Positions 22,179-34,047 of a stretch of 64,000 nt of DNA are shown here, piece by piece. The notes beneath the pieces were generated by a model. The model saw nothing but the letters and a program-made list of their open reading frames with translations, ran no database searches and was not told the DNA's origin. Numbering within the stretch: position 1 is the stretch's first letter; each line of letters starts with the position of its first letter. Position numbers and translations under genes: made by a program. Where the stretch lies: contig VDMD01000003.1 of assembly GCA_007026445.1 (NCBI GenBank), positions 1 to 64,000 of the forward strand. Reading direction: 5' to 3'. This stretch comes from Schizophyllum amplum (Eukaryota; Basidiomycota; Agaricomycetes; Agaricales; Schizophyllaceae).

Positions 22179-24782
22179 ATGCGCTGTGGTGGCACAGATG
22201 AAGACAACGCCGATCTGAACGGTTGCCGCCGCGAGTTCCCTTTCGCCACTGCCGAAGCTCAGCTCTGCGTTCTATGCAAGAAAATAAACGACAAGGCGAT
22301 TACTGACGATCAGAAGATGACCTACCGGGTGAGCCTAGTCATGCCATGTGGTAGACTTGCATGTCGCTGATCGTCATAATTTGAAGGCTATGCCACAATG
22401 TGGTGGTTGTGGTGTCATTGGCAGAGGCATCCCAGACCTATGTGCGCGGTGTCAGGGAACGGGTAAGTTTTACTTCTGATTCCAGGCGCCTGATATTTAA
22501 TGCATGCTCAACAGAGAGAACGCTGCGAGGTGAAGTGGATCTGGAGAAACAGGCCACTGCGGAGGGACGGTCGGCGGCTATGCAGAAGATCACGCATAGT
22601 ACACATCCCATCCACCCCCGCACACCTTCCGGCTCCGGTCAAGCTCACATTTCCTCGGGTGCCACTCAGATGCCTCCAGCCCCTCTCGGCGACTCCCAGA
22701 CACATAACATGTACATGGCGTACGGCGGCCCTCACGCCAACTTTTTCTCTCCGACGGCGTTTCCTGGATCGACGAGTACAGCCGCACTCTTTGCGCCTTC
22801 TCATGGCGTAGGCTCTACTTCCTCGCCGGCGGACCTGATGAAGGTCAAGTCGATGCAACGCTCTTCTACGAGCTCCAAGGAGCATGTTATGCATGTGTAT
22901 TGGAAGGGCGCTGACATGGGTCGGGGAAAGAAGATCACCCCCAACGATTATCTTGGGAGCGGTGCGATCGTGGTCAGTGGCAGCGAGACTGTCTGCGGTG
23001 AGTCGGCTCTTCTGCATTGACAATCGATCTAGCTAAACCTTTATAGATATTGTCGGAGTGCGCATTCTCGGCCTGCTCAATGAGAGCTTTTTGAAGGAAG
23101 GAGGTGGTCGTGACTCTCCGCTCCAACCGTATGTCCATTCATTGATGTCTACTGTCTCTTCTGACATGACTTTCTAGTGATGAGATTTTTCCGCGCTTCT
23201 TCAACAAGAACCGGCTCGACCCTGATACCGACACCATGACCGTGAGCGAGTTCTATCGACATTATGCCCACAAGACCCACTCCGAGAACTACATTCCGGT
23301 ATCCACTAAGGCAACACAATATGGCACACGGGGGACTTACATATGTCTACTTGTTGTCGTCGATCGGGACAAGGTATAGTGCATCATGTGGCTAGTGATT
23401 ACGCCTTTTGCGATTAACGCTATCTACAGTACACTGCTCGGATAGAGGCGTATGAGGATGATCTTGGTACTATGTCGTCCCTCCGATCAACAGCGGGACG
23501 CAAGCGCACAGTCTCACAGTCTGCACCTACCTCGGTCGCGAAGCGTCGCATATCTGGCCAACACGGTACGCAGTCATGCAGGAACTTACCTCTGTACTCA
23601 CTTCCGCTCTCTCTAGGTTCGACGCTCTTACAGAGCACGTTCGTCCCCGACACGGGGCTTGGCACACATTCGAAATTCAATACGTCCAGCGACGGTAGCC
23701 GTGTTGACTTCACGAGGATCACGTACACGGTCGATGCGGAGACCAGTTTCCCGAACATGGCCAGGTCATCCGAGCTTGAGACAGGCGTTCTGGACAAGTC
23801 CCCTATGGTTCTTCCTCCTATCACTCGCGGCAAGTCCAAGGAGGTCCACAGAGTACGTTCATATTCAGGCTTCCTCGTATACCCCGCGCTCATCAGGCAC
23901 GTACAGTTCGCTATCAATGGTCAAATGCATGTGGCGAAGAAGATCGTCAATGTAGGGACCAACCGTTCCATCAGCAATGATACCGCCAGGCATTACCTTT
24001 GCGCGGATCTTATACGCCTTCACCGACTACAGCACTTTGCAACCCAGTTCCGAGAACTTGCTGCTGAGAAGGATGTGGAGATTGCACGTGAGTTCTTTCC
24101 CTGGATCAGTTTACTCTCAGCTGACACTGTCTTAAGCATTCCTGGTTACTGAGGCCTTTATTGCGATGATCACTCTGCCGGGGGAGGTTGACGAGACTCC
24201 CTTCCTTGTTGAACCTTTGCGAGCCAGCGTCGTAGTTCAGAAATACTCGGGCACCTTGACGACGACAACAGACCGCAGTCCTCTGATTTCCACGATCATG
24301 GCTTTATCCCATTTTGTGATCCATACGACAGCGGCCCAGTTTGCTTTTGCGGACCTACAAGGTAATCATATGACTCAACTTCGCGCCATCTACAGTTTGC
24401 TGATTCTTAAGTATCAAGGGCTCATGGATCGGGTGGATGGCAAGAGCATACGTGTACTCTTTGACCCCATGTCGCACTCAATCTGCGGGTATGTAACTTA
24501 TCCCCTGCTCGAGTTGCATCAGCTTAATTGCCCCGTAGTGGGACGGGATCAGGTGTCGATGGCGATACTGGCTTAGGCGACCATGGTGCAGCAGGCATAA
24601 AGGCAATTATTGAGGGCCACCGGTGTAACCATATATGCCACGCGCTCGCACTGGCTGACATCAACACTCTTCTCGATACACTGGAGCATGCTATGGGAGA
24701 TTGCGCACGCACCCAGAACGGTGAGGATGGAGAATCCGGCAGCATCAAAGGTCCGGCAGATGACACACCAGAAGACGAATAG
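22179..24782 (+). CDS. Alpha-type (MHCK/EF2K) protein kinase with N-terminal zinc motifs
   Basis: Exons 22179-22328, 22387-22462, 22515-22997, 23047-23128, 23178-23373, 23430-23565, 23617-24087, 24137-24361, 24419-24488 and 24539-24782 join to 710 residues. The N-terminus has three CxxC pairs (residues 30/33, 55/58, 69/72), probably a Zn module, then a Ser/Pro-rich linker. The C-terminal half matches alpha-kinases in order: MHVAKKIVNV (nucleotide-binding Lys region), FLVEPLRASVVVQKY, ALSHFVIHTTAAQFAFADLQG, LFDPMSHS, GDTGLGDHG and the Zn-holding HRCNHIC. These enzymes phosphorylate Ser/Thr and are expanded in many agaricomycetes. The substrate is unknown. The catalytic DLQG and DP residues are present, so activity is plausible. 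The Gly-rich loop is divergent. Confidence 0.88.
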
Positions 24783-26959
24783 ACACGCTATGCTTCATTA
24801 TTCCTGACGATGGACACATCTTATGATATTGCACGATTTCCAGCCACACTTACGAACGATACAATTACCGCTAGCCCTGACGAATACTTGACGCCGAACG
24901 ACCTCCTCCGTATTTATCAATGACTTTCACGGACAACCATGGGACTACATGAGCACTGCATATAGTAATCAGCACCACGGAAGATCATGTCTACAGTCTG
25001 GGTTCAGTCTGTGAAGAGCAGCACCCACGAACATCACCGCCTCTACATGTATGTGCATTAGCAATCGAGGCGTAGAGCACAGCTTACACGCCCGCTTCGC
25101 CTCTGACCTGCCCGCGGCTTTTCCTCGACGCTGACCTCCTCGACGCTGACCTCGTCACCTATTACCCTCTGCAGCCTGTTGTACACGTTGTGTTGCTGAC
25201 TTCCGAGTCCCTCAACAATCCACCCATCACCTACCTGCTTAACTCCCTCCCGCGCCCATCTTCCGGTCTGCGGTCGCTTTGCTCACCCACCGCCCTTCGC
25301 TCCTGCCTCCTTGCCTGTAGCAGAAAGATGTGCTGCAGCCAGGGGTTCTGTAGCCTTGCGGGATATTACACATGGGTTGCGGGCTTCGGACATCGGGCTA
25401 CAGCAGCAGTAAAGCAATGATAATTATAAGCATATAGTGTACAGCTATGCGACATATAGGGATGTGGGAGCAAGCGAGTAGTCGAGGCCGAGAGGAGGGG
25501 ACTGGACGTAGAGAGGGGGGGCTTGCTGGGACAGTTGCGGCAGCCTTGAGAGAAGCTGCGTGGAGGCGGCCCCGCAAGAGCGGGGCATCCTCGGGTGGTG
25601 TGGCAAACGCGGCAGTGATTGCGCGCGCGGGTGCCGCGCTGCCCCTTAGGCCAACAGCATCCTCAGCGGCGCATCGGAGGGGATTGCGGTTGACGGGCCC
25701 CCGCGCTTGTGCGCCATCGTCCGCAAAGCATGCAGCACTTGAAGCAGCACAGCAGAGGGTGAAGGGCACTGCGCCCGAGCGCTCGCCGCGCAACCACGCC
25801 CACGCGGGATAGCCAGGAGAAGGGGGGCGTGTCATGAGGGCGCGCGGCGCGAGGAGTGAGGGGAAAAGCTGGCGGGGCAGGGAGCGCGAAAAGCAGCGCA
25901 TGCATGCTGCTTGTCGCGAAAACATTCCGCTCATCGCCTGTCAGCACCGCTCATGATCATAAGGCCATCGCGTAGGGCGTAGTGCATGTCCTCCCGCGCT
26001 GCCAAGCACCGCCGACCGCCATCGCGCATATTCGAGCCACCGCTGCGGTCGCCTTCCCACGCAGTTGCCGGTGGCGCATGCGGCGGAGGGACATGCGTTG
26101 GAGACGCGCCTGGCGCGCAGCGCGCTATACCAATGCCTCAGCTGATGATCTGCACGCGCAGGCTGGTCGGCGAAGGGTATGCCGACGACGGTGGGGACGC
26201 GCGGATGACGCAGCCGTAGCGCGTAGAAACAGTCGACAACGTCGGGGATTGTCGCAGGTCGAAAGCGGTAGTAGGCGGGAGGAAGGGGTGCACGATGAGC
26301 TCGCCCGTGTCCTCCGGCCTGAGAGCGCCATACACCGCGTCGCCTACGTCCTCCGCTGCTGTGCAAGCGTGAGTGCCGCAAAGCGCCGCCAACCAGCGCC
26401 ATCAACCGCTGTCCGAGCACGTCGCCTAGCGCCACTCCCAGACGCCCTATACACGTTGAAGGATGGGGACGGGACGACGCGCCCCTCCGTGCAGTTGGCG
26501 CAGCTGATCGAGTGTGGGCGAGGGGCGCCGTGGGCGCGCGGGCGCCACGCCCCGCTCCCGCGCAATGCGTCGCAGTTGTAAATGCGCGAGGTGCGTCTAG
26601 GAGGACGGGCCCGCCGTACGCGTGATCTGCCCAGCCACCCATGCCTGCTCCCCCCTTGACCTATACCTCACCAGGCGTGGGTGGTAACGGCTAGGGGAGG
26701 GAGCGGGCGAGGTGGCACTGGAGGTGTAGGCGGGCGGGGCGAGGTGAAGGGCGGGTCAAGGTGAGGGGGTGCATTGAGGGTACGAGTAGCGCGAGGAGCG
26801 CGATGGAGGTGCGAGAAGCGCGACGGGTGCGCGGAGGGCGTGCGCGAGGTGCGGAGGGGACGCGGGCCTCAGGAGTGCAGAAGGCGTGTCAAGGTGGAGC
26901 GGCTGAGCTTGGGAGCGACTAGTCGGGGGACCTGAATGTCGTGGAAAGCGGTAGACTTC

Positions 26960-27130
26960 GCCAACGTCTACGTTAATTGTGAGCTCGGCAGGTAGACGGA
27001 CAGCACACATACGCACCTTAGAGGAGGCAAGCGTGATATCCACATTCCTGACATCCATGTACGCGGCCTTCGATGAGGGCCCAGAGTAAGATAGAGACAC
27101 GAAGGGGGAGGAAGGTAGCCGAGTCTGCAT
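26960..27130 (-). CDS. Possible first exon of an unrecognised minus-strand gene
   Basis: An ATG at 27130 opens MQTRLPSSPFVSLSYSG, then AAYMDVRNVDITLASSK, which ends at a GTGCGT donor. A TATATAA box lies about 70 bp upstream at 27201-27207 on the same strand. Splicing to an acceptor near 26965 gives a further short frame that stops near 26870. No family is recognised. Confidence 0.25.
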
Positions 27131-27200
27131 GGAGGATCACCCCGCCTCGAGAGCGCTCAAGGTGCAGCCGACCTGGGGAAAGGAAGAGAGATGCGAGGGC

Positions 27201-27207
27201 TTATATA
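27201..27207 (-). promoter_or_regulatory. TATATAA box on the minus strand
   Basis: A clean TATATAA facing the possible exon at 27130, surrounded by GC-rich sequence. It could equally mark a non-coding transcript. Confidence 0.4.
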
Positions 27208-27389
27208 GACAGGCAGACAGGGGCTGGAACAAATAAATTCAAAGAATAAACAAAACGCGTCGGCAACGCGTGAAACCGGACCGCATGCCGAGGACTACTA
27301 CATCACATGACCGCTCCGACGAAGCAGCGCGAAGGCACGAGGGACCTAAAAGATACATCGAAACACGATCCACCTAAGCAACTACAGCT

Positions 27390-30300
27390 ATGAGCCTTGA
27401 ATTTGGCACAGTCAGAGTCTTGCCCCTCCCCCCCATCCTTCAACCATGGATCACTATCGGTGTACAGGACTGGGAACTCTTCTCAGAAGGCGCGGGGCGC
27501 CCCCTCCGATCCACGAGCGCGTACTGGCGAAGGGCACTGATAAAACAATTCCCTGAAGATGCAGAGGTCTCTGTCCTATACTTCCACCTCACATATCTTA
27601 GCTAATCAGTGTTGGACAGTCAACGCAAGCTCTTATCGCGTGGATCGTGGAGTCGGCAGGGCTGCTAGCTCTAGACGGCCGCGTCGTCCTCCCCACCAAG
27701 GACGATATGATCGACGTGGCAATCACCATCGCTCAACACGAGCATAAACTTGGGCCTCAGCTGCTGAAAACTCCTGAGTCGGTCTTACAGGGAGTCCAAG
27801 GACAAATAAGGGATCAGGTATATTGAACGCTGAACAGTCCGTCTCTTGCTAACAGACTGGACAGTATCGGCAACGCAATCCCATTATGGAACAGGTGGAC
27901 ACCATGGAAGGGTCTCTCGATTACGTCAAATATTGGACGACAGACCAGGACGAACACGACGACCGACCCGACTTCGCTTACGACGACTCGCATCCTTTGA
28001 CGGAGGAGCTTAAAGCGCAGGTCGACATCAGTCACCTGCAGCTGCTTGCGGGATGGACAAACGCGCTTCAGGTTCTTGCCGGGAATCGCACACCGGATGA
28101 ACTGCAGGCTATTCCGGACAGCGAGGTAAAAAATGAATATGAGAACTTATTTAGCTAGCTGACGTTCCTGGACAGCTTGATAACATCGCAGACATAATCA
28201 ACGAGATGCGGGCGGTGGGAGTGCGCACTTACAACACCGAAGGCTGGGTCAACGCTTTGCGGGTGCGTACCAGGTCTTGATCGACATCCAATATACCTAA
28301 CGTCGGGTTTGTGTAGGCAAGCGGATTTCCGAAGCTGGTCGCCCAGCTCACAGCACCGGGAGCTTTTCTCACCCATCAACCTCACCAAATTCAACAACAG
28401 CGCTTGCTGTGCATTCAGAACAGCTTGGCGGTCTTACTTGTGCGGTGGACTCCCGCCCGCGTTGTCAAGACGTGGATTGCGAGAGACGGTCCCTACCGGT
28501 CACCCCATGTGAGTTTTTCGCTCTTCAAACCCCACGTATATGTACAAGCCAGGCTGACATGGATCACATCTACAGCCGGATGCCACCTCACACGCCAAGC
28601 TAACACCTGCAAAGCTGGTGAAGCTTCTCAAGCGCTTCGACCGCCTCATACCTCGTGGGGAGTCGCCGACATCGATATTTCTTTTCTACGACTTCTGGAC
28701 ATTCTACGACGGCTTTAACGGGTGGCTGGCTCCAGCCATTGACCGCATTCCGACCGATCTTGTAAGGATTTATTGGTGTAAAAGTGCAGCAGCTAAAGCT
28801 GATCCTGGAAAACAGGAACTGAATCCGACAGAGCGAGCGCAGTACTCCTATAACGTAAGTGTTCAGCTCCATCATCGGACAGGGTCTCAGAGTTTGTCAG
28901 CTCAACATGAGCGTGGAGGAGCTTGAAAAGTTCTACTCGGACTTTATCGGTTACATCACCGCGAACCTCGAGAGTCTGAGCCTCAAGCAGACGCGTCCAC
29001 ACCTCTACCAGATTCTGAACCGCACAGTGCAATCACGGCAATTGCGAAAGGTGGTCCGCAGCAAAGCGTTCGCCGGCGGAAAGAGGACACAGGTGCACCT
29101 TTCTCTTTCTCGCCATCAGATTGGCGCTGATATCGGATACAGCGGGAACGCCCTTCAAACCTGCTAAACTATGCTGGGGATGTTCCGCCTCCTGACAAGG
29201 GAACATGGTGCACTCAATGCACAGATCTGGAAGAAGCTCAGCAATGCGTCCAGCACCGTGTTTTCCCGCGTCGGTCCTACCCATGGATCAACAGCAGGGG
29301 CGAGGTGATTTCCAGTGTCTTAGGCTGTGGTGTCACAAAAGCGCCTGTTGCAGATCGAATGATCCCCCCTGAGGTATGCTGTTGCAACCACAAACTCGTG
29401 CACGCATATGTTGACGGTACCTACAGGGAAATGCGGATGCCCAAATGTACCACGCAGAGGAGGATCTTGATCTGACAGCTATCCGCTCCGACCCCCACAT
29501 TATGGCACGTTGCGGGAAAATGATTGTCTACATCTACGAGTCGGAGGAGAGGAAGGCAGCCCGTGATCATGCAAGTGTTTTCCTGACATTTGGGCTGTAC
29601 TAGTCTTCTCATTGCTGTGTCAGACTTTCTTCGCTGCTTTTGGTGTTATTCCAGAAGATCAGCTCGAAGAGCTGATCCGGCATGGAGAGAACATCGCGCT
29701 GACCGTGCCCGCAACGCGGCGCGGCCAGATGATGCAGACATATGGATTTGGAGAGATGCGCGCTCGCGGTGCGCGCCTACCTATGGGCGGCACCAAGGGT
29801 GATGGCTATGCTGCATATCGCTCAACAACCGCACTGACGGAGGAAGGCATTGACGCTCAATTTGACCATGCCGAGGTACGCTCTACTTGTTGCCTACATT
29901 AAGCATGCTGAGAAACACTACAAGATTGTGACGATTTACATGGAGCTCACACGGTCCATTGACCCGTCGCTCGTCCGCAAGCTTGCCGAGGAATCCAAGG
30001 CATGCGAGCGACTAGGTCAGATAGGTGTGAATCTGTACACGTGCCGTAACTACGCTGCACCACAGCACCAGGATCGCGACGCATGCACGTCCATCTGCTC
30101 TCAAGAGGAATGGGCAGGAAGACGCGAGTTCGATGAATGGGCATTCGCCCAGCCGGAATTTGGTTTCTACATCGCCACCGAGCGGAACACACTGTGGTCA
30201 GTCTTAATTTGACTGGTTGCGTTGCTTGTCTTTCTCACACCCTGCACAGGTCGTTCGACTCCCGGTATATTCATGGAACGGTGCTGCCATGCAGATCGTC

Positions 30301-30484
30301 ACTGGAAGCCATCCGGAAGAAAGGCCGTCGCAACCGCGTCGTGTCCAGTGGGAAGCATAAGACAACGCAGCAGAAAAACCAGAACCGGGCCGAGCAATAT
30401 CTTCATGCGCGACAAACTTATCAGGACCGCACAGCCTGGTGGAACTCCCAGTGCGAGGTTTCGGGGACTGAGAGCATGATATAG
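27390..30484 (+). CDS. TET/JBP-like 2OG-Fe(II) dioxygenase-domain protein
   Basis: Thirteen exons: 27390-27566, 27620-27817, 27865-28125, 28176-28262, 28317-28508, 28576-28761, 28816-28854, 28901-29092, 29143-29373, 29427-29570, 29624-29875, 29925-30196 and 30250-30484, 821 residues. The C-terminal domain shows the Fe/2OG signature: HQD at 701-703 in NLYTCRNYAAPQHQDRD, a distal His752 in FDSRYIHGTVLP and a candidate 2OG-binding Arg759, with the preceding strand EFGFYIATERNTLWS. This pattern fits fungal TET/JBP proteins, which oxidise 5-methylcytosine or thymine in DNA. The long N-terminal part (PDFAYDDSHPL, FLFYDFWTFYDGFNGWL) is not recognised. Intron 10 uses a GC-AG donor. The assignment rests on motifs only. 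Confidence 0.7.
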
Positions 30485-31164
30485 TCGTGTGGCTAGACTC
30501 ACTACTACACAATTAAATCACCTGTTTTACCCCCAAACTGTCAGCCATGAGCAGGGCCTCAAGTCTCGCCTCAAGTCTGCTCGCTCTCACCCTCGCATCG
30601 CCACTCAGTGTTCCCTCGCTCACCACTCACCCCCGCTTTCCTCTGCCACTCACCCCTGCTTTGTTGCCCCCTCACCCTCGCTTCACTTTGCCCCACTTTT
30701 CGCCTTTGCTGCTGCTCCATTATACTTCATTCACTCGCGCTCATAGCCCGCCAGTGCCTCCGACGACCTATTCCTCTGCAGACATCTATCAGCATCATCC
30801 GATGCAAGTCCCGAGGAGTTCGCACTCGTTTATCGCTACCAGCTCCCCAGACATCATACGACGATCTACGATCTCACTGAGCAGGTGTGGGGCGACATAA
30901 TGGGAGGCAGCCCCTGCTGCGATGCAGCCAGCCTCTCGAGGGTACCTGCTCTCGGGCTATCTATCTATCTTTTTTGGTGAGCCCGACTGTCTTCCACTGT
31001 CTTACACCCACAGCCTGGCTGACTTCTACCTATAGCGACTTATAACCAATTCAATGCGAGTCCCCAGTTTAATGTGATCAAACACTCGGTAGCGGGTCAA
31101 CAAAAAGTAGATGCACTCGGGCGAACAGCAAGAAGGCGGTAAATATCAGTAGGATTTTCGGCAA

Positions 31165-31260
31165 TACGGCAGTACTCTGGTTTGAACCCGCGACCTCGGG
31201 GTTTCTACGCGCAGTCCTCAAACTCCCTGTGCAGCAGACCTTAAACAGAGCAAGTGCACT
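31165..31260 (-). repeat. tRNA-like fragment
   Basis: The minus strand carries GAGGTCGCGGGTTCAAACCAG, a T-arm-like B-box, with a possible D-arm-like start about 60 nt upstream. The acceptor stem does not pair, so it is a tRNA relic or part of a SINE, not a working tRNA. Confidence 0.3.
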
Positions 31261-31739
31261 AAAACCCTTAGACTACAGTATCTTACTTCTCTGTCGGCGC
31301 TTACTATACTGATAGAGAATCGCACTGCCCGTCACGCACCTGTAACACGGTGGTGGCAGTGCGGACCTCGGTCTGTAGTCAACTCTGCAGGCCTTTTGAT
31401 AGCTTTCAAGATAGAATGAAATCAGATGAAATTGAGATCTACAATATAAGTACAAAAGTCTACTTAGAATGCTATACGGAAGGACTAAGTACACGCCAGT
31501 GACTCGCGGACCTATGCAACAGCAACGATAGTGGTTCTACTTCACTGAATCACCCTGATTACAAGACCATGGGCTGTCACCCGTGTCTGATGTTTCGGGC
31601 ACGGACGAAAGGATGTAGAGCTATGTGAACAGTAAGTACTGTTCGCAAATAGTACGAGAAGCTTACCTGAAGAGCGGCATGCAGGCGCGCTGGGCACCGC
31701 TGCGCTCTACTCATCATCTCTCAGGTGACGTGCGCGCAT

Positions 31740-32700
31740 CTCACCGTGTCGAGCCAGTTGCTATGGTGTACATTAGCGGGTCACAAAGTGCACAGAATAA
31801 CTCACGCACCTATCCAATGCCCGCCTCCTCGTCGCCCGTCGCACTCGTCGCGTCGCGTCGGCGCTCACCCTTTGCCGATCACCTCGCCCCGCGTCCTTCG
31901 CTCCTCCTCTCGCCCGTCGTCCAGTCTACCCTCGCCGTCGCCCTCGATTTGCCGGGCTGCGCCAATACCTCCCCCCGCCTCGCCCCCGCCTCGTCCCCGC
32001 CTCGTCCCCGCCCCGTCCCCGCCTCTCGCCCGCCCCCCTTCCACCGCGCCCACCCCCCTTCCGCCGCGCCCGCCGCCCGTCGACTTGCCGTCGCCTTTCC
32101 TGCCCCTGCCTCGTCGGCTACCTCGCCCGTCGCCTCGCTCGTCATGGGTGTCACTCCTCGCCCGTCGTTATCGCCCAGTCACCTCGTCCCTCCCCTTATG
32201 CATCGCCCTCGCCGGGCTCACCTCCCCTTTACCCCTCGCCTCCCTCACCATGCCACAAAGGAGAGTGCACCGGGGGAGGGCGAGACAGGCAAGGAGAGAC
32301 GGCGAGCGTCGGCGCGCCGCCGCACCAGCGTTGGGCGACATGTGCGCGTCCCCACGCGTCGCAGGCGTTGCTAGAGTGCACGTTAGAGTTACAGTGTGTA
32401 TGGAATGATTCCCGCACCTATGTCGCGCGATGCGCTCCTACGCGCCCGGTAGAGAGCAGCACGGCGCGGGCGCCGCCGCCGTCGCTCTAGCATCGTTGGG
32501 GAGACGCGCGCGCATCTCACTACTTCGAGCCCGTGACTAGAGTGTAAATTAACTAAGGAGATCGCGCGGGACATAGACGATAGCATACGCACCTGTGTTG
32601 CGCACCTGGGAGAGCTATGCACGCGGGAAGAAGCGGTACGGTGCCGCGGCGCCGCATCACCACTCACATCACCTCAGGCCCAATGCTGCACTATAGATTA
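31740..32700 (+). repeat. C-rich repeat block with repeated GCGCATCTCAC modules
   Basis: The part 31740-32420 matches the minus strand of 15750-16400. A module of the form GCGCATCTCAC, then TCGAGCC, then TAGAGTGTA and GCACCTAT recurs near 31727, 32340 and 32510. Open frames of up to 249 codons across it reflect composition. Confidence 0.5.
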
Positions 32701-33284
32701 GTGAGGATGAGGACGATGTACAGTGCGTAGTAAGCGCACCTTCACTGCGCGCGCACGAGCCCAGGCCTTGCCAAAGCCTTGCTACTCTGCAGCGCATTGC
32801 CTCTGTTGACTCGCCGAAACCCGGGAGCAGGTTCGGAATAGAAGTAGGGGATATTGAGCGTATACGAGCGGCGCGAGAGGGGAAGGGACATGGACATGAC
32901 GGTGGGAGGAGAGATGCAGTGCGTGACTCAGGCGAGGCTCGCCGTGGGCAGCCGCAGGATCCGGACCGAGGTCCGGTCCAGGTCGATCGCCGCAGCCGCC
33001 ACGGGTGCGCCTTGTCTTCAACTTGCCTTCGCTCAACGATCGACACCTGCTGTCTACACGCGCCTCCGTCGCCGTCTTCATCCGTCCTCCATCGGCGCCT
33101 TCATCCGTCCTCCATCGGCGCCTCGTTTCATAATTTTGAACGTCTCTCTCGCCCTCTCTTCTCCCTCGCTCTCCTCTCCCCCTTGCCCTCTCCTTCCCTT
33201 CGCCCCCCTTTCGCCCTCTCTTCTCCCTCGCCCTCCCCTCTCCTTCCCTTCGCCCCCCTTTCGCCCTCCCCTCCCCTCCCCTTT

Positions 33285-33352
33285 CGCCCTCGCCCTCGCC
33301 CTCGCCCTCGCCCTCGCCCTCGCCCTCGCCCTCGCCCTCGCCCTCGCCCTCG
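33285..33352 (+). repeat. Hexanucleotide microsatellite (GCCCTC)n
   Basis: About eleven nearly perfect copies of GCCCTC, preceded by a longer C/T-only tract from about 33150. Confidence 0.85.
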
Positions 33353-34047
33353 CTCTCCCTTTGCCCTTCTCGTTCACACCGCCGCCTTTCTGGACCGACC
33401 CGCGCACAATTCACCATGCGATTCTCATGCCTGGAAAACCGGAGGACGCGCGGCGATCGGTTTCGTCGGCAAGCGGGGTACAAAAACAGCGTGTATGACC
33501 TCGCGAACTACCCGCCGCTGTCCCTGATGTACTTCGACAGCACGAAGATACCGCCGACAGCGTGCAACGGTGCCGGTTCATGATATACGAAGTCATCGAC
33601 AGCCGCCACCTCAAACAGCCGGCCGTCGTAATGAGCACGCGCCTGAACGAGGCGATCATGCTCTCTCCTGCCCCGATCACATTGCCTCCATGTTTGCGCG
33701 CCGCCGCGCAGGGTTTTCTTTACATGTACGGCGTAGAGCGTGTACATCTATGTACTTGAATACGAATATATTGCTTCAATTGCCTCAGAGTTTGTAGGCG
33801 CTCTAAGGCTATATAGGGTGATCTCATGTCACCTGGATGCTGAGCAACTACGTAAGGACAAGCCAGGACACCTAGGGTGGCCGGAAGGTGGCCGGTAGCA
33901 CCTCGGGCAACCTGAGGTGACCTGCGTCGGACCGGAAGTCCTGAGGACGCCCGACGTTACCTCTTCGGGGACCCCTTTTTCGTGATTTGAAGATTTGCAT
34001 TGCTCCTCGCCCCCACCTCCCACACAGCAGTCCGTCAACCACACTCC

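Larger units (their letters stand above)
24783..27389. other. Intergenic, GC-rich low-complexity DNA
   Basis: Between 25440 and 26640 both strands carry overlapping Ala/Arg/Pro-rich frames, which is typical of GC-biased non-coding DNA. One weak candidate exon with an upstream TATA box is listed at 26960-27130. Nothing else is supported. Confidence 0.4.
30485..34047. other. Intergenic with repeats
   Basis: It holds a tRNA-like arm (31165-31260), the repeat block 31740-32700, a hexanucleotide array (33285-33352) and short unrecognised frames at 33480-33760, for example NSVYDLANYPPLSLMYFDS, which are broken by stops and match nothing I know. The interval 33830-33970 has GGTGGCC/GGTGACC words. 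Confidence 0.4.

Noticed and set aside
25398..26642. Several ORFs of 120-233 codons on both strands
   Set aside because: GC-rich antisense-overlapping frames with no domain, intron pattern or family resemblance.
31625..32408. Two overlapping plus-strand ORFs of 249 and 227 codons
   Set aside because: Same repeat block as 15750-16400; two frames cannot both be coding and neither has a domain.
32782..33527. Overlapping ORFs on both strands across a Glu/Gly or Leu/Ala-rich stretch
   Set aside because: The frames are produced by the (GCCCTC)n array and flanking C/T tract.
33480..33760. Short plausible coding blocks (NSVYDLANYPPLSLMYFDS and a second frame)
   Set aside because: Blocks lie in different frames broken by stops, with no splice sites that join them and no recognised family.
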